Part shown: piece by piece, positions 8,820-17,537 of the stretch | Position numbering within the stretch: position 1 is the first letter of the stretch | Layout: each line of letters starts with the position of its first letter | Assembly (NCBI GenBank): GCA_018971525.1 | Contig: JAGXAR010000005.1 | Location: forward strand, 39,010-103,009 | DNA length: 64,000 bases | From: Nitrospirota bacterium | GTDB lineage: Bacteria; Nitrospirota; Nitrospiria; Nitrospirales; Nitrospiraceae | Reading direction: 5' to 3' | Made by a program: the position numbers and the translations under genes | The notes under the pieces: generated by a model | Database searches by the model: none | What the model saw: the letters and a program-made list of their open reading frames with translations, nothing else | Told to the model about the DNA's origin: nothing

Positions 8820-10193
8820 TCAGGGGCTCTCTTTTTGCTGAATTTCACCCAACTTTCGATACAACGTTTTGCGATCGATCCCGAGCATATGTGCGGCCTG
8901 GTACTTGTTGCCGCCGGTCTTCTCGAGGATCTTGAGGATATATTCTTTCTCCACCTCATCCAGCGCCAGGGTCCGTTCAGCCGCGTCATCGAGCACGCGC
9001 CGGTCGCCACGGGCTCCCTGAATCGTTGACGGAAGATCGTCAGGAACAATCAGCTCGCTTCGGCTGAGCGTGACGGCCCGCTCGATCACATTTTCCAATT
9101 CTCGCACGTTGCCCGGCCAGGCATAATCCACCAGCATCGCCAACGCGGATTCACTCACACCCTGTATCCGCTTCCCGCGAGCCTCCCCACACTTCGTCAT
9201 GAACGCGTTCACGAGCAGCGGGATATCCTCTCGGCGCTCACGCAAGGGGGGGAGGCGCAGTTCGATCACGTTGAGCCGGTAGTACAAATCCTCCCTGAAG
9301 CGTTTGGCCTTGACCTCATCCGTCAGGTTCAGATTTGTCGCCGCAATGATACGCACATCGACGGCGATCGGCTTGTTCGCTCCCACGCGACGAATCTCTT
9401 TTTCTTGAATCGCGCGCAGCAGTTTCGCCTGCAGCATCAATGGAAGTTCGCTGATCTCGTCGAGGAGTAACGTGCCCTTCTGTGCCTCTTCAAAGAGGCC
9501 CCGCTTATCCACCTTCGCATCCGTGAAAGCGCCTCGCATATGGCCGAATAGTTCGCTTTCGAGCAGCTGTTCCGGAATGGCGGCACAGTTGACGGGGATA
9601 AACGGCGCATCCTTGCGATCGCTATTGTAATGGATCGCCTTGGCCACCAACTCCTTGCCGGTTCCGCTTTCGCCGGTGATCAACAGATTCGTCGGACTGT
9701 TGGCCACGCGCCGGATTAGATCGAATATCTCCTGCATCGGTTTGCTCTTGCCGATGATCTGATGAAAGCTGTACTCCTTGTGGACCTCGCGCCGGAGCCT
9801 GTTCACCTCACGTCGTAACGCCGCTTCGCGGATGGACCGTTCCACAACGCGAACCAACTCGGTGTTTTTCACCGGCTTGGTCAAGTAATCAACCGCCCCG
9901 TGCTTCATCGCATCGACTGCGATCTCAACGGACCCGAAGGCTGTCATGAGAATGACCCCGATGTCCGGATACAGACGCCGGATCTCCGCCAATAGCTCCG
10001 TCCCCAGCATCCCTTTCATCCGCAAATCCGTCAACACGACCGCATACTCTTGCTCAGCCAACAGCTTCAAGGCCTCCTGTCCGTTCCCTGCCGTCGTGAT
10101 CTGATGCCCGCGGTCCTTGAGCACATCGTGGACAAGCTCCCGCATTTCCGCATCGTCATCGACGACGAGAATCGCGCCCCACTCTTCTGTCAT
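8820..10193 (-). CDS. NtrC-family response regulator with GAFTDA loop
   Basis: 457 residues: receiver (VVDDD; Asp in LTDLRMK; Lys in LTKPV), AAA+ domain ([14 protein letters not shown]) and a Fis-type HTH at the C-terminus (NKYQAAHMLGIDRKTLYRKL). The loop that contacts sigma-54, normally GAFTGA, reads GAFTDA at 221-226. The Thr needed for sigma-54 contact is kept while the second Gly is Asp. Such variants exist in otherwise active family members, so this is not proof of loss. It is 80 bp upstream of the CHASE3 kinase on the same strand and probably forms a two-component pair with it. Confidence 0.92.
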   Translation of the reverse strand: MTEEWGAILVVDDDAEMRELVHDVLKDRGHQITTAGNGQEALKLLAEQEYAVVLTDLRMKGMLGTELLAEIRRLYPDIGVILMTAFGSVEIAVDAMKHGAVDYLTKPVKNTELVRVVERSIREAALRREVNRLRREVHKEYSFHQIIGKSKPMQEIFDLIRRVANSPTNLLITGESGTGKELVAKAIHYNSDRKDAPFIPVNCAAIPEQLLESELFGHMRGAFTDAKVDKRGLFEEAQKGTLLLDEISELPLMLQAKLLRAIQEKEIRRVGANKPIAVDVRIIAATNLNLTDEVKAKRFREDLYYRLNVIELRLPPLRERREDIPLLVNAFMTKCGEARGKRIQGVSESALAMLVDYAWPGNVRELENVIERAVTLSRSELIVPDDLPSTIQGARGDRRVLDDAAERTLALDEVEKEYILKILEKTGGNKYQAAHMLGIDRKTLYRKLGEIQQKESP

Positions 10194-10400
10194 GCTGCAC
10201 TCCTTCTCTGATAGCCGGACGTCAGAGGCTAGCCCTTTGCCTAGAAAGGGTCAAGCCGGCTCTGGCGCGAAAAGCCACAGACAAACCTCCCTAATGGGGA
10301 GGAACGCCTCAATATTCGCTCTATCATTGAGATTTCAGCCAACTAACAGACATAGGTCTGCAAAGGTGGGACCAAGTATCCAACAGGGAACAGTCATGAA

Positions 10401-10430
10401 CGACTGCTCGCCAGACAGGCGGAGCAGTCG
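10401..10430 (-). terminator. Strong hairpin after the secreted-protein gene
   Basis: CGACTGCTC-GCC pairs with GGC-GGAGCAGTCG across a 5-nt loop with one bulged G, about 12 bp in all. It lies 38 nt beyond the stop of the gene ending at 10468. No clear T-run follows, so rho-independent termination is only possible. The rest of 10194-10467 shows nothing recognisable. Confidence 0.4.
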
Positions 10431-10467
10431 CTGCAGATTGGCACGGGACAGGATCGAAGGAGTATGC

Positions 10468-11139
10468 CTATTTAACCTTGGAGAAATCAGCAGCGATTCT
10501 CGCCTCTTTTCCGTCCTGGAGATTCACGACGAAAGCGGAGGCCGCATTGGGATCAAATTTCTCATACGCAAACAGTGCGGTAAAGCGCGACCGATAGGCC
10601 GGCCCGCTTCCCTCATTCTTTCGGCCACGCTCGGCTTTTCCAATATCGATGGGCTTGATCTTCTTGGAGCCCTGTTGCAACTCGATCAAGGCACCCTCTG
10701 CAAAGTATTCGTCATCGCCACATAGCTGAACTTCAACCTCCATATTGGGCATGTCCACGACTTTCTTGATGAACTCGTCGGGCATGCGCACATCCGTCTT
10801 CCGCTTCTTGGACTCCGCCGCTTCCTGCCGACCAAAGGCCTCAAGTCTATAGCGCTTAGTCCGGAGGATGGCACTCGCTCCGCAGGGATCTTTCTCTGGA
10901 TCGGCTCCCACACGCGTAACCATGGAAGCTTGCTGGAGGACCTTCTTGACGTCCTCCGGGGTGTTGGCCTTCTCCATCGGCGCCCGCCCGGCTTCCAAAG
11001 CCTTCTGTGCCTCTTCTGCTGAAAGCTTCACATCGATCGCCAAGACCGGCTGGAGACCTAAGATCGTCAACAGGCCCACGACCGCACAGGTGGCGATGCC
11101 ACCAACTCGCGCCGCTGATGTCAGGCATCGCACGCTCAT
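10468..11139 (-). CDS. Hypothetical exported protein
   Basis: 223 residues from the ATG at 11139, which has GGAGG six nt upstream (an ATG 18 nt further upstream lacks one). A signal peptide is evident: a short basic N-terminus, a hydrophobic core near residues 12-32, and a probable cleavage after VLA. The mature protein begins with an Ala/Glu-rich helix, has two cysteines about 70 residues apart (DPCGAS, QLCGDD) that may form a disulfide, and a lysine-rich middle. I do not recognise the family. It follows maf after 68 nt and may be its own unit. Confidence 0.75.
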   Translation of the reverse strand: MSVRCLTSAARVGGIATCAVVGLLTILGLQPVLAIDVKLSAEEAQKALEAGRAPMEKANTPEDVKKVLQQASMVTRVGADPEKDPCGASAILRTKRYRLEAFGRQEAAESKKRKTDVRMPDEFIKKVVDMPNMEVEVQLCGDDEYFAEGALIELQQGSKKIKPIDIGKAERGRKNEGSGPAYRSRFTALFAYEKFDPNAASAFVVNLQDGKEARIAADFSKVK

Positions 11140-11207
11140 AACTCCCTCCGTAAACAAGACAATGAATAATGGGGCGGCATTGTACGAAAACCCTCACCCC
11201 TTTGCAA

Positions 11208-11840
11208 TCAGCCCGGGAATCGGGCCCAGTTGGCATAGGGCTTGGTGGCATAGAGTTCGTCAAGATCAGCCGGCACACTCACACCGACTTGCGTAAGCAA
11301 CTGGGCGACCAGACGGAGCGGCAGGCCGACCACAGTCGGGAAATCTCCGTCAATGGAATCGATCAGGTCGCCGCCTTCCCCTTGGATCGAGTACGCCCCG
11401 GCCTTGCCGAGACTTTCTCCCGTCGCGAGGTAATGTTCATGCACTCGTTCATCGAACGGCTTCATCCGAACGACGGCCGTGGACAGGGCGACGACGTCTG
11501 TCGCACAAGCTGAGCAGACGAGTGCGACCGCGGTGCGCACTTGATGATCACGGCCCGCCAGGCACCGGAGCATCGCACGGGCCTCCGCCAGATCGGCCGG
11601 TTTCCCGAGCACGGCATGATCCAACTCAATCACCGTATCGCTCCCTAGCACGATCGCCTCCGGCTCTTGCCTCGCAACCGACCGGGCCTTGCCCTGGGCG
11701 AAGGACTGCACCTGCTCGATCGCCGGCCGATCAGGCACCAGCCGCTCCTCGAAGGACGGGCTTCTCGCTTCGAAGGGGATGCCCAACAAGGCAAGCAACT
11801 CGTGGCGGCGCGGAGAGGTCGAAGCCAGAATAAGTGGCAT
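11208..11840 (-). CDS. maf: Maf family nucleotide pyrophosphatase
   Basis: 210 residues, the usual size. Maf proteins hydrolyse non-canonical or modified nucleoside triphosphates to monophosphates and have been linked to septation control. Family signatures are present: the substrate loop LASTSPRRHELL at the N-terminus, the conserved Glu in FEERLVP, the catalytic GSDTVIEL, LGKPAD, and the C-terminal GDFPTVVGLPL. The gene starts one base after the stop of dus on the same strand, so the two are probably translated from one message. Confidence 0.93.
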   Translation of the reverse strand: MPLILASTSPRRHELLALLGIPFEARSPSFEERLVPDRPAIEQVQSFAQGKARSVARQEPEAIVLGSDTVIELDHAVLGKPADLAEARAMLRCLAGRDHQVRTAVALVCSACATDVVALSTAVVRMKPFDERVHEHYLATGESLGKAGAYSIQGEGGDLIDSIDGDFPTVVGLPLRLVAQLLTQVGVSVPADLDELYATKPYANWARFPG

Positions 11841-13016
11841 CTACAACGTCGAAGAGGGTTCGGTGGAGACAAGAGATTCGAGCAGCATCTGGTCAGGGAC
11901 CTCGGTGAGACTCGCGCAGTGCATGTGGAAATCGGCGAGCACCTGCTCCAGGTCGGCGACCGAAGAGACTTGGAACATATTGGCTCGTAGCGAGGCGGCA
12001 TGAGGAAACCCTTTGCAGTACCAGCCCAGGTGTTTGCGCATCCGCCGAAACTGGCCCTGCCCACAGGCTGCTTCGAACCGTCGGGCATGATCGAGCAGCA
12101 TCTCGAAGCGAACATCGAGCGGCGGCACCCACAGTTCGGGCCCCTCCTCAGGCCGATCTTGCCGCAGAACGAGTCGCGCCTCCTCTTTCTGCCGAAAGAA
12201 CCAGGGGGCTCCGAGCGCGGCTCGTCCGACCAACACGCCGTCGACTCCGGTGTCTCGCACGCGACGGACCACATCGTGAAAACTGTGCACATCACCATTG
12301 CCGAACAGCAAGGTTCCGCTCCCCCGCACGATCTCCGCCGCCCGAGCAATGGCGTTCCAATCCGCTTCCCCTCGATACATTTGTTGCAAGGTGCGGCCAT
12401 GCAGGGAAATCACTGCTGGCTGTTCCTTGAGGAGATGCTCGATCCAACGGTCGACTACCACCACGTCATATCCGAGTCGTGTCTTGACGGACAGGGGGAT
12501 CGTTTGTCGGACGAGCGGGCGGGCGCCCTGCCGTTGCTCGTTCATCCGCCGGATCGCCGTCACTCTTGCCGGCTTGAGACCCGCTCCCTCAAGGATCTGA
12601 CCGGCCGCCCAATCGGCGATCCCCTGGCGAGCGGCCCGCATGATCGCATGGGCCACATCCGGCGCTAGGATCAGCCCGGCTCCTGACCCGGATGAGGCCA
12701 CACTCCGCGAGGGACAGCCCATGTTGATATCCAATCCATCAAACCCCAACTCACAGATTGCATGAGCGGCCTGATAGAAGAGGCCCGGATCTTTCCCATA
12801 AAGCTGCGCGACAATCGGTCGTTCAGCCTCGTGATAGAGGAGGGAGTCCAACAAGAACTCGGGTCCTCGACAGACGTCATGCACATGCGTGAACTCCGTG
12901 AAAGAGACGTCCGGTTTCCCGTGCATCGCCACGGTATGGCGAAATGTCGCATCGGTGACTCCATCCATCGGCGCCATCCCTATGATCGGCCTGGTGAGTG
13001 GCTGCCAGAAACTCAT
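11841..13016 (-). CDS. dus: tRNA-dihydrouridine synthase
   Basis: 391 residues, a little longer than typical bacterial Dus. The FMN-dependent enzyme reduces specific uridines in tRNA. Seen: the N-terminal FMN-binding APMDGVTD, the catalytic loop DINMGCPSRSV with the acid Cys, LSVKTRLGY, the HGRT motif (SLHGRTLQQMYRG), and the phosphate-binding GNGDV and GVLVGRAALG. A stretch near 135-170 is longer than in the common family and may be a lineage insertion. Its start overlaps the stop of the upstream DUF692 fusion gene by 4 nt (ATGA), so it is translationally coupled to it. Confidence 0.93.
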   Translation of the reverse strand: MSFWQPLTRPIIGMAPMDGVTDATFRHTVAMHGKPDVSFTEFTHVHDVCRGPEFLLDSLLYHEAERPIVAQLYGKDPGLFYQAAHAICELGFDGLDINMGCPSRSVASSGSGAGLILAPDVAHAIMRAARQGIADWAAGQILEGAGLKPARVTAIRRMNEQRQGARPLVRQTIPLSVKTRLGYDVVVVDRWIEHLLKEQPAVISLHGRTLQQMYRGEADWNAIARAAEIVRGSGTLLFGNGDVHSFHDVVRRVRDTGVDGVLVGRAALGAPWFFRQKEEARLVLRQDRPEEGPELWVPPLDVRFEMLLDHARRFEAACGQGQFRRMRKHLGWYCKGFPHAASLRANMFQVSSVADLEQVLADFHMHCASLTEVPDQMLLESLVSTEPSSTL

Positions 13017-14503
13017 CGGGTTTGTCCCATCTCCAGCAGAGGTTCCGCCACTTCATTCGCCTGAGCATAAGCCAGGCGCAACATGTCGCTTTCCTGTTCG
13101 GCGCAGAGCCGTGCATCCGGCGCGCGCTCCGTCACAAACTCGAGAAACCGTTCGATCTTGAGGAGGAAGAAGTCGTACGAATGCGTGAGCGGTCGTGGCG
13201 ACCGAAACCAGAAGGACACGAATTCTGTCAGACAGATCCCCCGCTCCGCTAGAGCCCGGCATGTCTGGGGAAACATTTCTGTAAGGCCTCCTCCCCAATG
13301 CAGAATCTCGTGCGGCAAATAGGACGTGCGGTACCGTGTTAAACCGGTCGCCTCCGCGGCCACTTCCTGCCACTCCGGGCCTGTAATGGGGGCTTGTCCC
13401 GAGATGATTTGCGCGTAGCGCGCATAGTCGTCGCGCAACTGCTGTCGATCAGACTGGCCCATCGGCTCCTGGCCTGAGGCTGGACGAGGCGTCAGGCCCG
13501 TCGACTGTTCTACGGCCCTTCCCCTGGACATCGTCTGCTGCACGAGGAGAGAAAAACGCCGAACGGCCTCTGCATACTCCTCCACAATCAGGTCGATCGG
13601 TTTGGTGTCCACTTCAAGTGCCACCGCCCGGAGGCTCACGAGGCTTGGATGGTCAAGAACCTGTTCGAGCATGGTAAAGAGAATCGATGGAATCGGCGCG
13701 GCATGGGCGTCGATCCATTCGGGAGGCCCGGGTCCCCGCTCTGGCTCACCAACTGGCTCATGGCAGGCCAACCCCGCCACGTGGATTTCGACGACCCGCT
13801 CCAGGGGAAAGTCATGGAGGAATTCCCGGACGAATTGTTCAAGAGATATCCGTCGGCAGGCGGCTGTATAACGATAGACCGTCCAGAGGTGTCCGATGTC
13901 CAGCACGAGACCGCAAGGCGCCAACCCTGTGACAAGCCGGAAAAAATGGGGGATCGGTATCGTGCCGGCGGCAAAATATGTCAGCGGCGGCAGCTCCAAG
14001 AGAAAGAGCGGCGCGGTACCGTCCGCTCGACGACCCTGCTGGTCTATCATTTGCTGAACCGTCGCGATATTGTCGGCCACCACTTCAGCACTCAGCGGCG
14101 TATACAACGGGGGGATATAGGTGCCAAACGAGTAGCCCGCCATCTGCTTCATCGCACATTCATGATTCAGCCACTGACTCTGTATGCAATTGAGTTGCGT
14201 GACCATCTCGCCGACATCCTGCTGAAAGAACGGAGACTCTTGAACGTCCGGCTGAGTAATCCACAGGCCTTCTCCGTGGTAAGCCAGGGCTATATCGGGC
14301 ATAGCCTGTCGAACCGCTGTCAGTGCGGCCGTCGTCGCCTTAAAGACTTCGAGATAGGCAGGCTGGAGTCCTCGCTCCCTGAGCTTTTTCACCAGCTCGA
14401 ACAGATCGGGAGAATAGACGTCGACGGACAGCCCCATCCCCTGTGGGGAAATCATTTTGAGGCGACGCTGAAAGTCCTGTTGAACGAAATCGGGATCAAC
14501 CAT
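13013..14503 (-). CDS. DUF692 (MbnB/TglH-like) metalloenzyme fused to a C-terminal helical domain
   Basis: 496 residues. Residues ~20-320 match the pattern of DUF692 TIM barrels, iron enzymes that modify cysteines of ribosomal peptides (MbnB, TglH). Every expected metal-ligand position has a candidate: H76 (AYHGEG), H114 (NHECAMK), E170 (LLELPP), D202 and H205 (LDIGHLW), H241 (EIHVAGL), D265 and H267 (WIDAHA), E297 (ALEVD). A Pro/Gly/Gln-rich linker (~330-355) leads to a ~135-residue C-terminal domain (YRTSYLPHEI...FPQTCRAL...FVSFW) resembling the separate partner proteins of MbnC/DUF2063 type. No precursor peptide is visible nearby. It heads a duf692-dus-maf run. Family assignment is from remembered motifs, and the fusion reading is inference. 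Confidence 0.7.
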   Translation of the reverse strand: MVDPDFVQQDFQRRLKMISPQGMGLSVDVYSPDLFELVKKLRERGLQPAYLEVFKATTAALTAVRQAMPDIALAYHGEGLWITQPDVQESPFFQQDVGEMVTQLNCIQSQWLNHECAMKQMAGYSFGTYIPPLYTPLSAEVVADNIATVQQMIDQQGRRADGTAPLFLLELPPLTYFAAGTIPIPHFFRLVTGLAPCGLVLDIGHLWTVYRYTAACRRISLEQFVREFLHDFPLERVVEIHVAGLACHEPVGEPERGPGPPEWIDAHAAPIPSILFTMLEQVLDHPSLVSLRAVALEVDTKPIDLIVEEYAEAVRRFSLLVQQTMSRGRAVEQSTGLTPRPASGQEPMGQSDRQQLRDDYARYAQIISGQAPITGPEWQEVAAEATGLTRYRTSYLPHEILHWGGGLTEMFPQTCRALAERGICLTEFVSFWFRSPRPLTHSYDFFLLKIERFLEFVTERAPDARLCAEQESDMLRLAYAQANEVAEPLLEMGQTR

Positions 14504-14537
14504 CGATCAACCCTTGTGCTACTCCAATAATTGGCCT

Positions 14538-14567
14538 AGTCTATTCGCCGAACCCCTTGTTTGACAA
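14538..14567 (-). promoter_or_regulatory. Sigma-70-type promoter of the DUF692-dus-maf operon
   Basis: On the minus strand TTGTCA (14567-14562) and TAGACT (14543-14538) are 18 nt apart, predicting a start near 14531, about 28 nt before the ATG at 14503. The -35 element lies in a 7-bp inverted repeat (CCCCTTG/CAAGGGG, 14553-14571) that might be an operator. Confidence 0.5.
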
Positions 14568-14679
14568 GGGGAACCAGAGTCACGGATGAGGGAGCCCCGT
14601 CTGCTATACTTGGCTTACGTCGCCGGGGGCGGAACCCTCACGAATCGTGCTGGCGCGAATCGGGGGAAGTCTCGAACCC

Positions 14680-15456
14680 ATGCCGAACGACGATGACAAG
14701 CCCTTCAAGACAACAAATCTCATACAAACTGTGGTTGCCCATATGATGACACCAGGAGTCGTGCAAGTTCCAGGGGACGTTTCCGTCAGTGAGGCTGCAC
14801 TGCTGCTCGAACGAGAACAGGCCCTTTGCTTGCTAGTGAAGGATACCGACATGCGGTTCGGTCTCATGACGCCGACCGACATTGTGAAAAAAGTCGTCGC
14901 TCAGGGGCTCGAACCGCACGACATCGAAGTCCGGATGATCATGACACGCCCGGTGCAGTTCATCGAGTACGATCAGGCCTTGGCAGAGGCCTCGACACTC
15001 ATGATGGCTACAGGTGCCTCTCTCTTGATCGTCACCAAACAAAACCAACCGGTTGGGGTGCTCAGTGCACAAGACCTGATGCTCACGCCGCCCCGACGTC
15101 GCACGAAGATCCCCGTTGTGATAAGTGTGGTCGGACGAGCCTCGGTCCAGGGGCTCAACTATAACGCCATGATCACCCAACTGAGCCATGTCGGAGCGTT
15201 GGTCGAATCAACCGCGAAGATCATGACAGGGACAAACGTCGTACTGGCGTTTTCCATTTCTGGTCAAAACACTCCCTTAACCATTCGTGGAACAGTCCTG
15301 ACCAGCGGAGTTCCCGGGGCAGAGCCCGGTGAGCTACCAAGCGGGATCCATACCTGGCATGTCGATATTCAGTTCACTGACCTGTCGTCGACCGATCTCA
15401 CGCGTATCAGGGCCTGGGCACTTCAAACAATGCCTTCCTCGCCCCATCGCTCCTAA
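14680..15456 (+). CDS. CBS-pair protein with a divergent PilZ-like C-terminal domain
   Basis: 258 residues from the ATG at 14680; a GTG at 14647 would add 11. Residues ~12-135 form two CBS motifs (VAHMMTPGVVQV...FGLMTPTDIV; VRMIMTRPVQF...VGVLSAQDL), a module that binds adenine nucleotides as an energy or redox signal. From ~140 the protein resembles a PilZ domain: a basic RRRTK start and an LSHVGALV core in place of the canonical RxxxR and DxSxxG. Several residues that bind cyclic di-GMP are therefore altered and binding is doubtful. Transcribed alone, divergent from the DUF692 operon. Confidence 0.75.
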   Translation: MPNDDDKPFKTTNLIQTVVAHMMTPGVVQVPGDVSVSEAALLLEREQALCLLVKDTDMRFGLMTPTDIVKKVVAQGLEPHDIEVRMIMTRPVQFIEYDQALAEASTLMMATGASLLIVTKQNQPVGVLSAQDLMLTPPRRRTKIPVVISVVGRASVQGLNYNAMITQLSHVGALVESTAKIMTGTNVVLAFSISGQNTPLTIRGTVLTSGVPGAEPGELPSGIHTWHVDIQFTDLSSTDLTRIRAWALQTMPSSPHRS

Positions 15457-15479
15457 CCGCACACATATTCTCCGTTCTT

Positions 15480-15508
15480 TTGACCAAGAGGCGATCAGCT
15501 GATAGAAT
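15480..15508 (+). promoter_or_regulatory. Sigma-70-type promoter for the LOG-family gene
   Basis: TTGACC (15480-15485) and TAGAAT (15503-15508) are 17 nt apart. Predicted start is near 15515, 25 nt before the ATG at 15540. Confidence 0.6.
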
Positions 15509-15539
15509 TTTTCTACTCAGGATGGAACCATAACCCCAC

Positions 15540-16595
15540 ATGGATAACACGATGAAGACCTCCCAGACCCGTTCCCGTCCCCTCCCCTCGAACGAGGAGT
15601 TGCTCAGCCAAATTCGCCTCCTGCTTGACAGTCCGGAAGACGACCTGCAGGCCGCGATCATGAAGGAACTTCTGGTCGGGACGCTTCGGCTCCACGATTC
15701 TCACCTGGACGTCCTCGACCTTAAGATCGTCAACCGCGCCGTAAAAGAACTGCGTCATGCCTTCCGCGTCTTTCATGAGTACCGCGATCGGCGCAAGATC
15801 AGCATCTTCGGTTCGGCCCGCACCGCCTCGGATGATCCGAACTACCAGATGGCCTTCCAGTTTTCCCGTCAGATCGTCGAGGAAGGGTTCATGGTCATTA
15901 CCGGAGGGGCCGACGGGGTCATGCGCGCATGCCAGGAGGGCGCCGGCCGAGAGAACAGCTTCGGGGTCAATATTATGCTGCCCTTCGAACAAGGCCCGAA
16001 TGCCACTATCGCCGATGACCCCAAGCTCGTCACGTTCAAGTACTTCTTCACCCGCAAATTAATCTTTCAGAAAGAGGCAAATGCCATTGCACTGTTCCCG
16101 GGCGGCTTCGGGACGCATGATGAAGGTTTTGAAATTTTGACCCTCGCCCAAACCGGCAAGAGCGATCCCCAGCCGATCGTGTGTCTCCAGGCTCCCGGTT
16201 GCGACTATTGGGACGAGTGGTACGCCTTCGTCACTCGACAGCTGTTGGCCCGTAAACTGATCAACCCTGAAGATCTCAACTTGTTCAAAATCACAACGTC
16301 CGTGGACGACGCAATCGATGAGATCAGGAGTTTTTACAGCCGATTCCATTCCATTCGATATGTGGGCCGGCTATTGACCATGCGGCTGAAAACGAGCATC
16401 TCCCCGGAACAGGTGGCCGGCCTTCATGAAACGTTTGGCGATCTGCTAGCTGAGGGCACCTTCGAATTGCGCGGGCCTCTCCCAGAAGAGCTCGATGAGC
16501 CAGATCTTAGGGACTTGCCTCGGTTGGCCTTTACCTCCAACCGCCGGAGCGCGAGCCGGTTGCGTCAGCTGATCGACCATCTCAACGCACTCTGA
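15540..16595 (+). CDS. LOG-family (TIGR00730-like) Rossmann-fold protein
   Basis: 351 residues, long for the family, with ~85 extra N-terminal helical residues and a C-terminal extension. The core begins at ISIFGSART and carries TGGADGVM and the family signature PGGFGTHDE. Related short proteins are cytokinin riboside 5'-monophosphate phosphoribohydrolases (LOG) or nucleotide 5'-monophosphate nucleosidases; the longer bacterial forms are closer to PpnN-type enzymes that recycle nucleotide bases. The exact substrate is not readable. A second in-frame ATG lies four codons in (MKTSQT), so the N-terminus is uncertain by a few residues. Confidence 0.85.
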   Translation: MDNTMKTSQTRSRPLPSNEELLSQIRLLLDSPEDDLQAAIMKELLVGTLRLHDSHLDVLDLKIVNRAVKELRHAFRVFHEYRDRRKISIFGSARTASDDPNYQMAFQFSRQIVEEGFMVITGGADGVMRACQEGAGRENSFGVNIMLPFEQGPNATIADDPKLVTFKYFFTRKLIFQKEANAIALFPGGFGTHDEGFEILTLAQTGKSDPQPIVCLQAPGCDYWDEWYAFVTRQLLARKLINPEDLNLFKITTSVDDAIDEIRSFYSRFHSIRYVGRLLTMRLKTSISPEQVAGLHETFGDLLAEGTFELRGPLPEELDEPDLRDLPRLAFTSNRRSASRLRQLIDHLNAL

Positions 16596-16633
16596 CCTAT
16601 CCTCTAAAGACACTTTAGTCTCGGCAGAGCATC

Positions 16634-17530
16634 ATGGTATGCTCCGCCACGATGGCTGATTCACGCACACAGCACTTATTCGCTGAGCCCCCCACAATAG
16701 TGCTCTACCACGCCGATTGTGCAGACGGGTTCGGCGCCGCGTGGGCGATCTGGAATCAATTTCCAGCGGCTCGGTTCATTCCTGTCAAACACGGGAATCC
16801 TCCTCCCGCAGGACTACAGGACCAACGAGTCGTCATCGTGGATTTCAGCTATGCCCGCGACACGCTGGAAGCCATGGCCGCTCAGACGCGGGCGCTCCTC
16901 GTGCTCGATCATCACATCACCGCAGAGAAAGCCCTCGCTGGCCTTCCCTATGCTTATTTCGACATGAAGAAGTCCGGAGCCGTCCTGGCCTGGGAATGGG
17001 CACACGATCAGCCGACACCGTGGCTCCTCAACTATATCCAAGACAAAGACCTCTGGACTTGGGCGCTCCCTTCCAGTCGAGAAATTAATGCGGCCGTTGC
17101 CTCATATCCATTCGATTATCACCGCTGGAGTCACTTCAAGCAGAAGGAATTGGAACAGGAAGGCCAGGCCATCCTGCGTTATGAAAACGAGCTCGTGAAC
17201 AAACTTGCGGCGCAAGCAACGTTGGTCGACTTTCACGGATCCGTCATTCCGTCGGTCCAGAGCGCGGTCTTGACCAGTCAGATCGGCGAACGCCTCTCCG
17301 AGGAGCATCCGTTTTGCATAATGTGGCACGATCGCGACGGGCGCCGCTATTACAGCATGCGCTCGCGAGAGGATGGGGCGGACGTGGGGGCCATTGCCGC
17401 TTCTTTCGGCGGGGGAGGCCATACGCACGCCGCAGGGTTTTCAGTCTCCCTCGGACCCGATGGCTCCTTGCCGGATAACCCGGCTCTTCCTCGATCGATC
17501 ATCGACCGTCGCCGTCCTCCCTCCCAGTAA
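16634..17530 (+). CDS. DHH-family phosphoesterase
   Basis: 298 residues (292 if the second ATG at 16652 is used; neither has a convincing ribosome site). The N-terminal DHH domain shows HADCADGFGAAW, VIVDFSYA and LDHHIT, which bind two Mn/Mg ions, and the C-terminal DHHA1 domain ends in GGGGHTHAAGF. Relatives are nanoRNases, cyclic dinucleotide phosphodiesterases or pApases, but this one lacks sensor domains. A role in clearing short RNAs or nucleotides is a reasonable inference. The next gene, a rhomboid, starts 8 nt after the stop. Confidence 0.88.
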   Translation: MVCSATMADSRTQHLFAEPPTIVLYHADCADGFGAAWAIWNQFPAARFIPVKHGNPPPAGLQDQRVVIVDFSYARDTLEAMAAQTRALLVLDHHITAEKALAGLPYAYFDMKKSGAVLAWEWAHDQPTPWLLNYIQDKDLWTWALPSSREINAAVASYPFDYHRWSHFKQKELEQEGQAILRYENELVNKLAAQATLVDFHGSVIPSVQSAVLTSQIGERLSEEHPFCIMWHDRDGRRYYSMRSREDGADVGAIAASFGGGGHTHAAGFSVSLGPDGSLPDNPALPRSIIDRRRPPSQ

Positions 17531-17537
17531 GGGCTCC

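Noticed and set aside
10439..10445. A perfect TGGCACG (-24 sigma-54 element) on the plus strand
   Set aside because: The matching -12 element is absent (AGGA where TTGC is expected) and no plus-strand gene follows.
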